In this document: positions 14,625-24,019 of the stretch, piece by piece | Numbering within the stretch: position 1 is the first letter of the stretch | Layout: each line of letters begins with the position of its first letter | Origin: CAVQDV01 sp963711375 | Lineage (GTDB): Bacteria; Pseudomonadota; Gammaproteobacteria; Coxiellales; Coxiellaceae | Reading direction: 5' to 3' | DNA length: 64,000 nt | Assembly: GCA_963711375.1 (NCBI GenBank) | Contig: CAVQDV010000005.1 | Location: forward strand, 1,426,001-1,490,000 | Program-made: the position numbers and the translations under genes | Notes under the pieces: model-generated | Told to the model about the DNA's origin: nothing | What the model saw: only the letters and a program-made list of their open reading frames with translations | The model's database searches: none

Positions 14625-15554
14625 ATGAATCACGAACATCTGCCAGTGCTGTTGGAAGAGGTCGTCGATGGCTTGGCTATCAGACCGGAGGGCATCTACA
14701 TCGATGCAACCTTCGGAAGAGGTGGTCACAGCCAGGCGATACTCAAACGCTTAAATGAAAAGGGGAAGCTAATCGTCATGGACAAAGATCCACAAGCTAT
14801 CGCCACTGCGACGCAACGTTTCGGAAATGATCCGCGCGTTGTGATCGAGCATGCCAGTTTTGCAGAGCTCGAATCTTTGGCGCAAAAAGAAGCTTGCTTA
14901 GGTTTAGTCGATGGCATTTTGCTAGACCTTGGTGTCTCATCACCACAATTAAATGAAGCCTCGCGCGGATTTAGTTTTATGCGCGAAGGCCCATTAGATA
15001 TGCGGATGGACACTTCAAAAGGCATGGATGCCGCAACGTGGTTAATGCAAGTGGAAGAAAAAGAATTAGCCGACGTTTTATGGAAATATGGAGAAGAGCG
15101 TTTTTCTCGACGAATTGCGAGAACTATTGTTAGAGAGCGAGAAAATACGCCCATAAAAACCACCACACAATTGGCCGAATTAATTGCAAAATCTGTGCCA
15201 AAAAAAGAACACCATAAAAATCCAGCGACACGAAGTTTTCAAGCCATTCGAATTTTTATTAATAATGAATTAGAAGAAATAAAAAAAGTCTTGCAACAAA
15301 GCGTAAATGTGTTAAAAAAGGGCGGGCGTTTATGTGTTATCAGTTTTCATTCATTGGAAGATCGCCTCGTAAAGCAATTTATTGCTGAACACACGGAAGT
15401 TGATGCGAGAGCGGCTAGGTTGCCGATTAAAGAATCACAAATTCGTCATCGATTAAAAAAGGTGGGCAAATTAATTTGTCCTCAAGATGAAGAAATAGCG
15501 ATAAATCCCCGAGCGCGGAGCGCTCGGTTACGTATAGCAGAGAGGTTAATATGA
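14625..15554 (+). CDS. rsmH: 16S rRNA m4C1402 methyltransferase
   Basis: 309 residues. SAM-dependent enzyme that N4-methylates C1402 in the 30S decoding centre. N terminus HLPVLLEEVVDGL, then the SAM site YIDATFGRGGHSQAIL and MDKDPQA. LLDLGVSSPQLNEASRGFSF, the RAIR-like FQAIRIFINNELEE and CVISFHSLEDRLVKQF are all diagnostic. It starts 6 bases after mraZ and its stop overlaps the ftsL start by 4 bases. Confidence 0.97.
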   Translation: MNHEHLPVLLEEVVDGLAIRPEGIYIDATFGRGGHSQAILKRLNEKGKLIVMDKDPQAIATATQRFGNDPRVVIEHASFAELESLAQKEACLGLVDGILLDLGVSSPQLNEASRGFSFMREGPLDMRMDTSKGMDAATWLMQVEEKELADVLWKYGEERFSRRIARTIVRERENTPIKTTTQLAELIAKSVPKKEHHKNPATRSFQAIRIFINNELEEIKKVLQQSVNVLKKGGRLCVISFHSLEDRLVKQFIAEHTEVDARAARLPIKESQIRHRLKKVGKLICPQDEEIAINPRARSARLRIAERLI

Positions 15555-15883
15555 ATACGGCAACAAGAGTTATCCAGAACCGAAATTTTGTGTTTCGACA
15601 TGCAGATAAATTAGAATTATCTCGCCAGGGATTGTGGATGTTTACACTGATCACCCTACTTTTCGCTTCGGCGTTTGCCGTGGTGTATCTAAAAGATCTG
15701 AATCGTCGACTGTTTATTCAGTATCAAACGCTTCAGCAAGATAATGATCAAGCTCGACAAAGCTGGGGCAAATTGCTGCTGGAGCAAAGCGCTTGGTCTA
15801 CAGAGGCTCGCATTCAAGAAATTGCACAAACCAAGTTAGGAATGGTGTATCCTAAGCCCTCCGATTTAACTATGGTTGACTAG
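15551..15883 (+). CDS. ftsL: Cell division protein FtsL
   Basis: 110-residue bitopic protein. Basic cytoplasmic N terminus, one membrane segment (LWMFTLITLLFASAFAVVYL, about 37-56), then a periplasmic leucine-zipper-like coiled coil (DLNRRLFIQYQTLQQDNDQ). The C terminus has ARIQEIAQTKLGMVYP, typical of FtsL. It links FtsB/FtsQ to FtsW-FtsI at the septum. Overlaps rsmH by 4 bp (ATGA) and is followed 2 bp later by ftsI. Confidence 0.93.
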   Translation: MNTATRVIQNRNFVFRHADKLELSRQGLWMFTLITLLFASAFAVVYLKDLNRRLFIQYQTLQQDNDQARQSWGKLLLEQSAWSTEARIQEIAQTKLGMVYPKPSDLTMVD

Positions 15884-15885
15884 AT

Positions 15886-17544
15886 GTGCACAGTCCGAAG
15901 CAGTATCGTTGGCGTTTTTACGTCATTATTTTAGGTCTTTTAATATTATTGGGCATACTTATTGCTCGGCTGGTTGATCTAAATGTTATTCAACGTTCCT
16001 TTTTGCTTAAGCAAGGCCAGGCTCGCGTATTGCGCAAGGTTACCCTGCCTTCTTATAGAGGAATGATTACGGATCGAAATGGTGAACCCTTAGCAATTAG
16101 TGCCCCCGTGGATTCCATTTGGATGAACCCGAAAATATTTGAGGCCGATCATTCCGAAATTAAAACGTTGGGGAAATTATTGGGGATTAACCCAGAAGCG
16201 ATTCGTCAAGAAGAGAAATTTAAGAAAAAAGAATTTGTGTATTTAAAACGATTGGTGACGCCTGATGTGGCTACAAAAATTTTAGAGCTTAAAATTAAGG
16301 GTGTTTTTGCACAAAAAACCTTTAAGCGTTACTATCCACAAGGTGAAGTTACGTCTCATGTCGTGGGATCCACTAACATTGATGATCAAGGGCAAGAAGG
16401 TCTGGAATATGCCTACAATGATTGGTTAGGCGGAAAATCGGGGAAAAAAGAAGTTTTAAAAGATCGTTTAGGGAATGTCATTTCTGAAGTGGCTTTATTA
16501 AGAAAGCCAAATCCTGGCCAAAATTTAACGCTTTCTATTGATAATCAAATTCAATATTTGGCCTATCGGAGTTTAAAAGAAGCCATCGAGAATTCTCATG
16601 CGGCTTCTGGATCCATTGTTGTGTTAAATGTGAGAACCGGTGAAATTTTGGCGATGGTGAATCAGCCTTCATTTAATCCGAATTCTCCTCGCATCGCACA
16701 CGATGATCGTTATCGAAATCGCGCTGCAACCGATTCCTTCGAGCCGGGTTCCGTCATTAAACCTTTTACAGTGGTTCAAGCTTTAGAAAGCGGAAAATAT
16801 ACGATGAAAACCTTGATTAATACCTATCCTGGCTGGATGCGAATTGGGGGATATAAAATAAGTGATGATGATTATAACGGCGAAGTGACCTTAACCAAAT
16901 TGCTGCAAAGATCCAGTAATATTGGTGCGGCCAAAATTATGCTTTCTTTAGAGCCCGATAAATTTTATCAATTATTGCGAAAATTTGGGTTTGGTGACCG
17001 TACCGACAGCGGTTTTCCCGGAGAAACCAGTGGTACTTTAGCCGCGCATCCTGTTTGGTATCCTAGCGTTATTGCTACTCTGGCGTATGGTTATGGAATT
17101 GCAGCAACGACTTTGCAGTTAGCGCATGCTTATGCGATTTTGGGAAATCATGGCGTGAGTGTTCCAGTGACATTTTTAAAATCAGAAGATCCTCCGACGG
17201 AAACTCGAGTGATTGATGCTGGTGTAGCCCAGAAATTATTGGTGATGTTGCAGGCGGTAGTAGAAGGGGATGGCGCTGGCGCAATTTTGGCGCAAGTGCC
17301 CGGCTATCATGTGGGTGGGAAAACGGGAACAGCTTATATTGCAGGGCCAAATGGTTATGACAAACATAAATATACCTCTACTTTTGTCGGGATTGCGCCG
17401 ATAAGCGATCCTCAGGTAGTGGTGGCTGTCGACATTCGTGATCCAAAGGGGCATCATTTTGCAGCCCAAGTTTCCGCGCCGGTTTTTTCAAAAGTGATGG
17501 GCGGAGTTTTGCGAATAATGAATGTTGCGCCTGACAAAAGATAA
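15886..17544 (+). CDS. ftsI: Septal peptidoglycan transpeptidase FtsI (PBP3)
   Basis: 552-residue class B penicillin-binding protein. N-terminal anchor FYVIILGLLILLGILIARL, dimerisation-domain region RGMITDRNGEPLAIS, and the transpeptidase motifs: active-site S-V-I-K in EPGSVIKPFTVV (about 300), S-S-N in QRSSNIGAAK (about 345) and KTG in GGKTGTAYI (about 485). GTG start at 15886 keeps the domain in frame; the overlapping ATG at 15884 is in another frame. Part of the dcw operon, acting with FtsW. Confidence 0.96.
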   Translation: MHSPKQYRWRFYVIILGLLILLGILIARLVDLNVIQRSFLLKQGQARVLRKVTLPSYRGMITDRNGEPLAISAPVDSIWMNPKIFEADHSEIKTLGKLLGINPEAIRQEEKFKKKEFVYLKRLVTPDVATKILELKIKGVFAQKTFKRYYPQGEVTSHVVGSTNIDDQGQEGLEYAYNDWLGGKSGKKEVLKDRLGNVISEVALLRKPNPGQNLTLSIDNQIQYLAYRSLKEAIENSHAASGSIVVLNVRTGEILAMVNQPSFNPNSPRIAHDDRYRNRAATDSFEPGSVIKPFTVVQALESGKYTMKTLINTYPGWMRIGGYKISDDDYNGEVTLTKLLQRSSNIGAAKIMLSLEPDKFYQLLRKFGFGDRTDSGFPGETSGTLAAHPVWYPSVIATLAYGYGIAATTLQLAHAYAILGNHGVSVPVTFLKSEDPPTETRVIDAGVAQKLLVMLQAVVEGDGAGAILAQVPGYHVGGKTGTAYIAGPNGYDKHKYTSTFVGIAPISDPQVVVAVDIRDPKGHHFAAQVSAPVFSKVMGGVLRIMNVAPDKR

Positions 17545-17584
17545 AACGAAGATATGCGGGAAAGGGTGAGGGGGAATTAAAAAA

Positions 17585-19081
17585 ATGCAATTAAGCAAAT
17601 TATTAGCTGGATTAATCGAGCAAGAATTTCCAGATGTGAAAATCACTGGCCTAACAAATGACAGCCGCCGCGTTTGCCCTGGATTTTTATTTTTGGCTTA
17701 TCCTGGTGAAAAATCAGATGGTAGAGATTTTATTGCGCAGGCTTTGGAGAAGGGGGCTTTGGTGGTTTTGTATGAGGGGGAATTGGAAACCCCTCACCCT
17801 AACCCTCTCCCGCAAGGGGAGAGGGGAGTCATTCTCCCCGTGCAACAATTAAGCAAAATCCAAAGCGAAATTGCTGCTCGATTTTACGATTATCCCTCCC
17901 AAAAAATGAATATGATAGGCGTAACCGGCACCAATGGAAAAACTTCCATCACACATTTTATCGCACAATGTTTCCAACAATTAGAAAAAAAATGCGCCGT
18001 GATTGGAACCAATGGCACGGGTTTTTTGCCAAATTTAGACAAGGCCAGTTTGACCACGCCCGATCCCATTTTGCTCCAAAAATTGTTCTACAATCTGCAT
18101 GAAAAAGGCGCGAAAAACATCGCCATGGAAGTTTCCTCGCACGCCTTAGATCAAGGTCGAGTAGCCGCCGTCGATTTCGATATTGCGGTTTTTACCCAAT
18201 TATCGCGAGATCATTTAGACTATCATCACACCATGGAAAATTACGGAAATAGCAAAGCCAAATTATTTGCATTTTCCACTTTAAAATATGGCGTGATTAA
18301 CTGGGACGATGAGTGGGGCAAAAAAATTTCTCTAGAAAACCAGCAGAATTACCCTATTTTATTGTATTCCGTGAAAGAAAATAATTTTCCCCATAAAATA
18401 CGAAGCCTTTTTGCGCGAAAAATTGAAGCGGTTTTCGATGGATTTTTGGTCACGGTAGAATCTCCCTGGGGCGAAGGGCAGTTTCATTGCCATCTGATGG
18501 GTCGATTTAATGTCAGCAATCTTCTGGCTGTTTTGGGGGCGCTGATCGCGAGTGGAATCGATTTTCATAAAGCTCTGGAGTGCTTAAATCAGGTTTCTGC
18601 CGTTCGAGGTCGGATGCAAATTCTTCAAAGCGAAAATACGCCGACCGTGGTCGTGGATTATTCCCACACACCGGATGCACTCATGAAAGGCTTGGAAGCA
18701 TTGCGGGAACATTGTCGAGGTAAACTCTGGTGCGTGTTTGGCTGCGGAGGCGATCGAGATCCGGGTAAGCGCCCACAAATGGGCGAAATTGCCGAGAATT
18801 ATGCCGATTTGTCGATTATCACCAATGATAATCCACGCTCAGAAGATCCCCAATTGATCGCAGAAGCAATTCTAAAAGGGGTTATGCAGAAAAATAAGAC
18901 TAAAGTTATTTTAGATCGTGCAGAAGCGATTCGTTTCGCCATCGACAACGCAAATAAGAATGATATGATACTGATTGCTGGCAAAGGCCATGAAGATTAT
19001 CAGATTATTGGAACGGAAACACGTCCTTTTAGTGATGTACTTCAGGCTGAGTTGGCTCTACAAAACAAGGTGCAAGCATGA
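17585..19081 (+). CDS. murE: UDP-MurNAc-tripeptide synthetase MurE
   Basis: 498 residues. Mur ligase that adds meso-diaminopimelate to UDP-MurNAc-L-Ala-D-Glu. P-loop GVTGTNGKTSITHFIAQC, the carbamylated-lysine region and the DNPR motif (TNDNPRSEDP), which in this family marks m-DAP specificity. Residues about 69-82 (ETPHPNPLPQGERG) are encoded by a REP-type palindrome inserted in frame. The stop overlaps the murF start (ATGA). Confidence 0.96.
   Translation: MQLSKLLAGLIEQEFPDVKITGLTNDSRRVCPGFLFLAYPGEKSDGRDFIAQALEKGALVVLYEGELETPHPNPLPQGERGVILPVQQLSKIQSEIAARFYDYPSQKMNMIGVTGTNGKTSITHFIAQCFQQLEKKCAVIGTNGTGFLPNLDKASLTTPDPILLQKLFYNLHEKGAKNIAMEVSSHALDQGRVAAVDFDIAVFTQLSRDHLDYHHTMENYGNSKAKLFAFSTLKYGVINWDDEWGKKISLENQQNYPILLYSVKENNFPHKIRSLFARKIEAVFDGFLVTVESPWGEGQFHCHLMGRFNVSNLLAVLGALIASGIDFHKALECLNQVSAVRGRMQILQSENTPTVVVDYSHTPDALMKGLEALREHCRGKLWCVFGCGGDRDPGKRPQMGEIAENYADLSIITNDNPRSEDPQLIAEAILKGVMQKNKTKVILDRAEAIRFAIDNANKNDMILIAGKGHEDYQIIGTETRPFSDVLQAELALQNKVQA
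17789..17826. repeat. REP palindrome inside murE coding sequence
   Basis: CCCCTCACCCTAACCCTCTC-CCGCAAGGGGAGAGGGG, the same family as at 405, 32126 and 35252. It is read in frame as PHPNPLPQGERG within the N-terminal UDP-binding domain of MurE. The frame is open on both sides, so the insertion is tolerated. A diverged tail-like piece (GGGTGAGGGGGAATTAA) also lies just upstream of murE at 17564-17580. Confidence 0.85.
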
Positions 19082-20436
19082 AATTATCACAAGCCGCAAA
19101 AATGTTAAATGGTGAATTCGTTGGAAATGACGCTGAATTTCAGAGCGTAGGAATTGATTCAAGAACGATTAAACCGGGGGAATTATTTATTGCCCTCGTT
19201 GGTGAGAAAATGGATGGGCATGAATTTGTTCAAAAAGCTCTGGAAAATGGGGCTGTTGGTGCCATCGTTGCAACGAAGCATGGGCAGGAAATTCTTGAGT
19301 CTGCTCAAGCGGACAGCGGAATCATAATCGTTCCTGATACGTCAGTAGCATTAATCCAATTAGCGAAATATCATCGAGAACAATTTTTGAAACCCACCAT
19401 CGCTGTAACAGGAAGCTGTGGAAAGACCACTACACGCGCCTTGATGGAAAGCATTTTTTCACAGGCTGGAAACGTGTTGGCGAGCATTAAAAGTTTTAAC
19501 AATAATATAGGCGTACCGCTCACTCTGCTTCGATTAAATTCCACTTACGATTTTGCGATTTGCGAATTAGGTGCCAATCATGCGGGAGAATTAGCTGAAC
19601 TCACCGATCTGGTTCGCCCCAAAGTGGCGATCATTACCAATGCGGCTCCTGTACATTTGGAAGGTTTTGGCAGTATTGAAGGCGTTGCAAAAGCAAAGGG
19701 TGAAATCTATCAGGGGCTTCCCGAAGATGGTGTTGCCATTATCAATAACGACGATAATTTTGCTGATTATTGGCGTGAAGTCGTCAAAGGGAAAAAAGTT
19801 ATTACGTTTGCGATCGAAAAAAAAGCCGACGTACGCGCCGAAAATATTCAATTAAATTCGAGAGTGCAATCCGAATTTGATTTAGTCTTACCGAACGGAC
19901 GTACACACGTAAAACTGCAGCTTATCGGCCAGCATAATGTGAATAACGCGCTCGCGGCGGCGGCGGCGGCCTATGCGTTGGGTCTTTCCATCGAGCAAAT
20001 TAAAGCCGGCTTGGAAAAAGGGACGGCTGTTGAGAAACGCCTGGTGGAATTAAAGGCTTTTAACGGTGCCACCTTAATTGATGATAGTTATAATGCGAAT
20101 CCCACTTCTGTAGTCGCGGCGATGTCAGTGCTGGTGAAGCGAAATAGTCACTCGATTTTAGTGCTTGGTGATATGAAAGAGTTAGGTGATAATGCATCAA
20201 ATTTTCACGCTGAAATTGGGAAAAAAGCCAAAGAGCTTCATGTGAATAAATTATATACCTACGGCGATTTAACGCGTCATACAACAAACGCGTTTGGAGA
20301 AAATGCGGTTCATTTTGATAATCGCGAACATTTAATTTCAGCGTTGAAGAAAAGCATTAAGGCGGATGATACCGTTTTAATTAAAGGGTCAAAATCCATG
20401 GAAATGTGGTTGGTGACTCAGGCACTAAAGAGTTAA
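19078..20436 (+). CDS. murF: UDP-MurNAc-tripeptide:D-Ala-D-Ala ligase MurF
   Basis: 452 residues. Adds D-Ala-D-Ala to UDP-MurNAc-tripeptide. N-terminal substrate domain (AAKMLNGEF, IDSRTIKPGELFIALVGEKMDGHEF), P-loop VTGSCGKTTTRALMES, ELGANHAGELAEL, HNVNNALAAAAAAYALG and DSYNANPTSVVAAM are characteristic. Overlaps murE by 4 bp; mraY follows after 12 bp. Confidence 0.96.
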   Translation: MKLSQAAKMLNGEFVGNDAEFQSVGIDSRTIKPGELFIALVGEKMDGHEFVQKALENGAVGAIVATKHGQEILESAQADSGIIIVPDTSVALIQLAKYHREQFLKPTIAVTGSCGKTTTRALMESIFSQAGNVLASIKSFNNNIGVPLTLLRLNSTYDFAICELGANHAGELAELTDLVRPKVAIITNAAPVHLEGFGSIEGVAKAKGEIYQGLPEDGVAIINNDDNFADYWREVVKGKKVITFAIEKKADVRAENIQLNSRVQSEFDLVLPNGRTHVKLQLIGQHNVNNALAAAAAAYALGLSIEQIKAGLEKGTAVEKRLVELKAFNGATLIDDSYNANPTSVVAAMSVLVKRNSHSILVLGDMKELGDNASNFHAEIGKKAKELHVNKLYTYGDLTRHTTNAFGENAVHFDNREHLISALKKSIKADDTVLIKGSKSMEMWLVTQALKS

Positions 20437-20448
20437 GGGTAAAAAAAC

Positions 20449-21531
20449 ATGTTGCTGTGGTTAACGCATATTTTAGTCAATTATTTTCACGGCTTTCGTG
20501 TATTCCAATATTTGACATTTCGATCGATTGTGGCCGCATTAACCGCGTTATTGATTTGCCTTATTTTTTGCCCCAGCTTCATTCGTCGCTTAAAAGCCAG
20601 GCAAATTGGGCAATCCGTGCGTGATGATGGCCCCAAATCGCATTTTCAAAAATCTGGAACGCCGACGATGGGCGGCATTTTAATTTTAGCTTCGGTGACG
20701 ATCAGTATCTTACTCTGGGGTGATTTAAGTAATCATTTTGTATGGGTGACTTTGCTCGTTATGCTCAGTTTTGGCGCTATTGGATGGGTGGACGATTATC
20801 GCAAGGTCATTCAAAAAAATAGTAAAGGCTTGCCAGCCAAATGGAAATATTTCTGGCAATCGTTTTTGGCCCTATTATTTTCGGGATTTTTATTTTTTGT
20901 GGCCAGTTCCCCTGGCGAAACACAATTAGTAATTCCCTTCATGAAAAACGTGCTACCTAATTTAGGGCTCCTTTATATCGTGTTGGCTTATTTCGTGATA
21001 GTGGGCAGCAGCAATGCCGTAAATTTAACCGATGGCTTAGATGGCTTGGCACTAATGCCCACGGTTTTAGTCGCCATGGCTTTGGGCATTTTTGCTTATA
21101 TCGTTGGAAATCACGCTTTTGCCGAATATTTATCGATTCCCTTTATTGATGGAGCCGGAGAAGTCGCTGTATTTTGCAGCGCCTTAGTGGGCGCAGGCCT
21201 TGGATTTTTGTGGTATAACGCTTATCCAGCACAGGTTTTTATGGGGGATGTGGGCTCCTTGGGTTTGGGTGCAGTATTGGGTGTGATTGCTGTGATCGTT
21301 CGCCAAGAACTCGTGTTATTATTGATGGGCGGTATTTTTGTTGCCGAAACTATTTCGGTGATTTTACAGGTGGCCTCATATAAGCTTACGCGGAAACGCA
21401 TTTTTAAAATGGCGCCCTTGCATCATCACTTTGAATTATTAGGTTGGCCAGAGCCAAAAGTCATAGTTCGTTTTTGGATTATTACCGTGATTTTAGTGCT
21501 CCTTGGCCTCGCTACATTAAAGTTACGATAA
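20449..21531 (+). CDS. mraY: Phospho-N-acetylmuramoyl-pentapeptide transferase MraY
   Basis: 360-residue integral membrane enzyme that makes lipid I. About ten membrane segments. Motifs: KSHFQKSGTPTMGGIL, GWVDDYRKVIQKNSKGL with the catalytic Asp pair, NLTDGLDGLA, FMGDVGSLGLG and the histidine loop MAPLHHHFELLGWPEPK. It is followed by a 38-bp gap with GC-rich dyad GCCTTAGGGCCGGGG before murD. Confidence 0.97.
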   Translation: MLLWLTHILVNYFHGFRVFQYLTFRSIVAALTALLICLIFCPSFIRRLKARQIGQSVRDDGPKSHFQKSGTPTMGGILILASVTISILLWGDLSNHFVWVTLLVMLSFGAIGWVDDYRKVIQKNSKGLPAKWKYFWQSFLALLFSGFLFFVASSPGETQLVIPFMKNVLPNLGLLYIVLAYFVIVGSSNAVNLTDGLDGLALMPTVLVAMALGIFAYIVGNHAFAEYLSIPFIDGAGEVAVFCSALVGAGLGFLWYNAYPAQVFMGDVGSLGLGAVLGVIAVIVRQELVLLLMGGIFVAETISVILQVASYKLTRKRIFKMAPLHHHFELLGWPEPKVIVRFWIITVILVLLGLATLKLR

Positions 21532-21569
21532 GTAACGTTGGCCTTAGGGCCGGGGTTTTGAGGAGGCAC

Positions 21570-22913
21570 ATGCCAAAACAAAAAGTGCTTACTATTATTG
21601 GTCTTGGAAAAACCGGTTTTTCCTTCGTTAAATTTTTGCATGCACAGGGTCATCACATTTTCGTGACTGACACACGTGATAATCCCCCTTATTTATTGGC
21701 CATGCGGGACCAATATCCCGATATTTTATTTCAAGGCGGTGAATTAAGTGCTGAATTTATCGATAAAGCCGATGAAATTCTAGTGAGTCCTGGAATTTCC
21801 ATTAAACACCCGCTTATCATAGCAGCCGCTGAAAAAGGTGTACCTATCGTTGGAGATGTTGAATTATTTGCGCGTCATGCAAAAGCGCCTATCGTTGCGA
21901 TCACAGGATCCAATGGAAAAACGACTGTAACTACGTTAATGGGTTTGATGATTGAAAAGGCCGGCTCGAACGTTTTTGTCTGCGGAAATATTGGAGAACC
22001 CGTTCTCGATATTTTGGAAAAACCCACGCCCGATTTTTATGTTATCGAACTCTCGAGTTTTCAGCTCGAAACGACGGATTCTTTAAAAGCCAAGGCGGCT
22101 GTTGTCTTAAATATTACGCCGGATCATATGGATCGCTATGATACTTTTGAGCTTTATTGTGCGGCAAAACGAAAAATTTATCAAGGCTGTGAGAACGCTA
22201 TCATCAATTTAGATGATCCCGTGAGTTGGGCAGGTGCGCTCGATAATCAAAGTTCACAGCTTAGTTTCACGCTAAAAAAACCGCAAAAAAATGAATTCGG
22301 GATTATTCAAAAAAATAATCAATCCTATTTGGCCTTTGGTGAAACAGAATTAATGCCAACACATGAAATGAAATTACATGGCCAACATCACAATCAAAAT
22401 GCCTTGGCCTGTTTGGCATTAGGCCATGCCATTGGATTGGATTTCCCGCCAATGCTGCAAATTTTACGTGAATTTTCGGGGTTAACGCATCGCTGTGAGT
22501 TGATAGCCGAGAAAAAAGGCGTGCAGTGGTACAACGATTCAAAAGCGACGAATGTCGGAGCGGCTTTAGCAGCGATCGAAACATTAGGGCAATCAACCGG
22601 TAGAAAAATGATTTTAATTTTAGGCGGCGATGCTAAAAATGCGGATTTACAGGATCTCAAAGCGCCCGTCTTAAAATATGCTTCTCATGTGCTTCTGCTA
22701 GGAAAAGATGCTCCCCGATTTGTCGAATTATTGCGGGGTCATCTTCCCCTCACAATGGTGAGCACCTTGGAGGAAGCTGTTGAAAAAGCCTCAGAAATTG
22801 CTTCAAAAAATGAAATTGTTCTGTTATCCCCGGCTTGCGCAAGCTTGGATATGTTTACGAATTATGAGCATCGTGGGAAGGTGTTTGTGCAAGCAGTGGA
22901 AGCATTAGTATGA
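21570..22913 (+). CDS. murD: UDP-MurNAc-L-Ala:D-Glu ligase MurD
   Basis: 447 residues. Adds D-glutamate. N-terminal Rossmann-like IIGLGKTGFSFVKFL, P-loop ITGSNGKTTVTTLMG, ELSSFQLETTDSL, ITPDHMDRYDT and NDSKATNVGAALAAIE. Start chosen at ATG 21570 because a perfect AGGAGG lies 4 bases upstream; longer in-frame starts would overlap mraY coding sequence by over 80 bases. The 3' end overlaps ftsW by 4 bp. Confidence 0.96.
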   Translation: MPKQKVLTIIGLGKTGFSFVKFLHAQGHHIFVTDTRDNPPYLLAMRDQYPDILFQGGELSAEFIDKADEILVSPGISIKHPLIIAAAEKGVPIVGDVELFARHAKAPIVAITGSNGKTTVTTLMGLMIEKAGSNVFVCGNIGEPVLDILEKPTPDFYVIELSSFQLETTDSLKAKAAVVLNITPDHMDRYDTFELYCAAKRKIYQGCENAIINLDDPVSWAGALDNQSSQLSFTLKKPQKNEFGIIQKNNQSYLAFGETELMPTHEMKLHGQHHNQNALACLALGHAIGLDFPPMLQILREFSGLTHRCELIAEKKGVQWYNDSKATNVGAALAAIETLGQSTGRKMILILGGDAKNADLQDLKAPVLKYASHVLLLGKDAPRFVELLRGHLPLTMVSTLEEAVEKASEIASKNEIVLLSPACASLDMFTNYEHRGKVFVQAVEALV

Positions 22914-24019
22914 CGAGAATGTATCGCGATCCTTGGATTTTATACAGTTTCATCGCGCTCTTGGCTTTTGGTTTATTAATGGTGGCCTCGGCCTCGATGG
23001 TGATTTCGGATCGTGAATATGGATATCCTCTGCATTATTTTGTTCGTCAGGCTGTATTTGTTGGCGTGGGGATTGGAATTGCTATTGCTGTGAGTTTCAT
23101 TCCAACAAAATGGTGGGAAAAATCTGCTATTATCATTATGCTTGGCTGTCTCGCCTTGCTTCTTTTAGTGTTAATTCCACATATTGGTCATGTCGTGAAT
23201 GGGAGTCGGCGCTGGATTTCCCTTGGATTTATCTCTGTCCAAGCTTCCGAAGTCGCCAAATTAGGGATGGTGATTTACATGGCGAGTTATTTACATCGCT
23301 ACCAAAATCAAGTTCAAACGGAATTTATTGGCTTTTTAAAACCGATGATTATTCTGGCTATTTTAGGTGTTTTATTATTAGCTGAACCAGATTTTGGGGC
23401 GGCGACGGTTATTTCCATCACCATGATGGTATTATTATTTCTGTCTGGTGTGCGATTGTGGCCTTTTTTAGTGTTATTTTTACTCGTGGCTGCCATCATG
23501 GTAACACTTGCCATTACCTCGCCTTATCGCTTAGAAAGAATAACTTCCTTTTTAAATCCATGGGGAAGTGCCTATGGATCGGGCTATCAATTAACCCAAT
23601 CACTGATTGCCTTTGGCCGTGGGGGAATATTTGGAGTGGGCTTAGGCAATAGCATTCAGAAATTATTTTATTTGCCGGAAGCGCACACTGATTTTATTTT
23701 TGCCGTCATTGCCGAGGAATTAGGCCTAATTGGTGAATTAGTTTTAATTGCGATTTATTCGATATTAATTACTCGGATTATCGTTATTGGTCGTCGCGCC
23801 TATGTCGACGGAAAATTATTTTTGGCCTATATGGCTTTTGGAATTGGCATTTGGCTGGCTCTACAAGCCATGATTAATATGGGCGTGGACTCTGGATTAT
23901 TGCCCACAAAAGGGCTAACGCTACCATTTATCAGTAATGGCGGTAGCAGTTTATTAATTGATTGCGCGGTAATCGGAATTGCGCTGCGCATCGCACGAGA
24001 AGTGAGAAATCCCACGTGA
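22910..24019 (+). CDS. ftsW: Septal peptidoglycan polymerase FtsW
   Basis: 369-residue SEDS-family glycosyltransferase with about ten membrane helices. LLAFGLLMVASASM at the first helix, NGSRRWISLGFISVQASEVAKLGMVIY, LLLAEPDFGAATVI with the catalytic-region Asp, SLIAFGRGGIFGVGLGNSIQKLFYLPEAHTDFIFAVIAEELG and SNGGSSLLIDCAVIG. Acts with FtsI. Starts and ends in 4-bp overlaps with murD and murG, so translation is coupled. Confidence 0.96.
   Translation: MTRMYRDPWILYSFIALLAFGLLMVASASMVISDREYGYPLHYFVRQAVFVGVGIGIAIAVSFIPTKWWEKSAIIIMLGCLALLLLVLIPHIGHVVNGSRRWISLGFISVQASEVAKLGMVIYMASYLHRYQNQVQTEFIGFLKPMIILAILGVLLLAEPDFGAATVISITMMVLLFLSGVRLWPFLVLFLLVAAIMVTLAITSPYRLERITSFLNPWGSAYGSGYQLTQSLIAFGRGGIFGVGLGNSIQKLFYLPEAHTDFIFAVIAEELGLIGELVLIAIYSILITRIIVIGRRAYVDGKLFLAYMAFGIGIWLALQAMINMGVDSGLLPTKGLTLPFISNGGSSLLIDCAVIGIALRIAREVRNPT

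Noticed and set aside
14357..15166. Long minus-strand frames inside mraZ and rsmH
   Set aside because: They lie opposite well-conserved genes and have no start signals; shadows of real codons.
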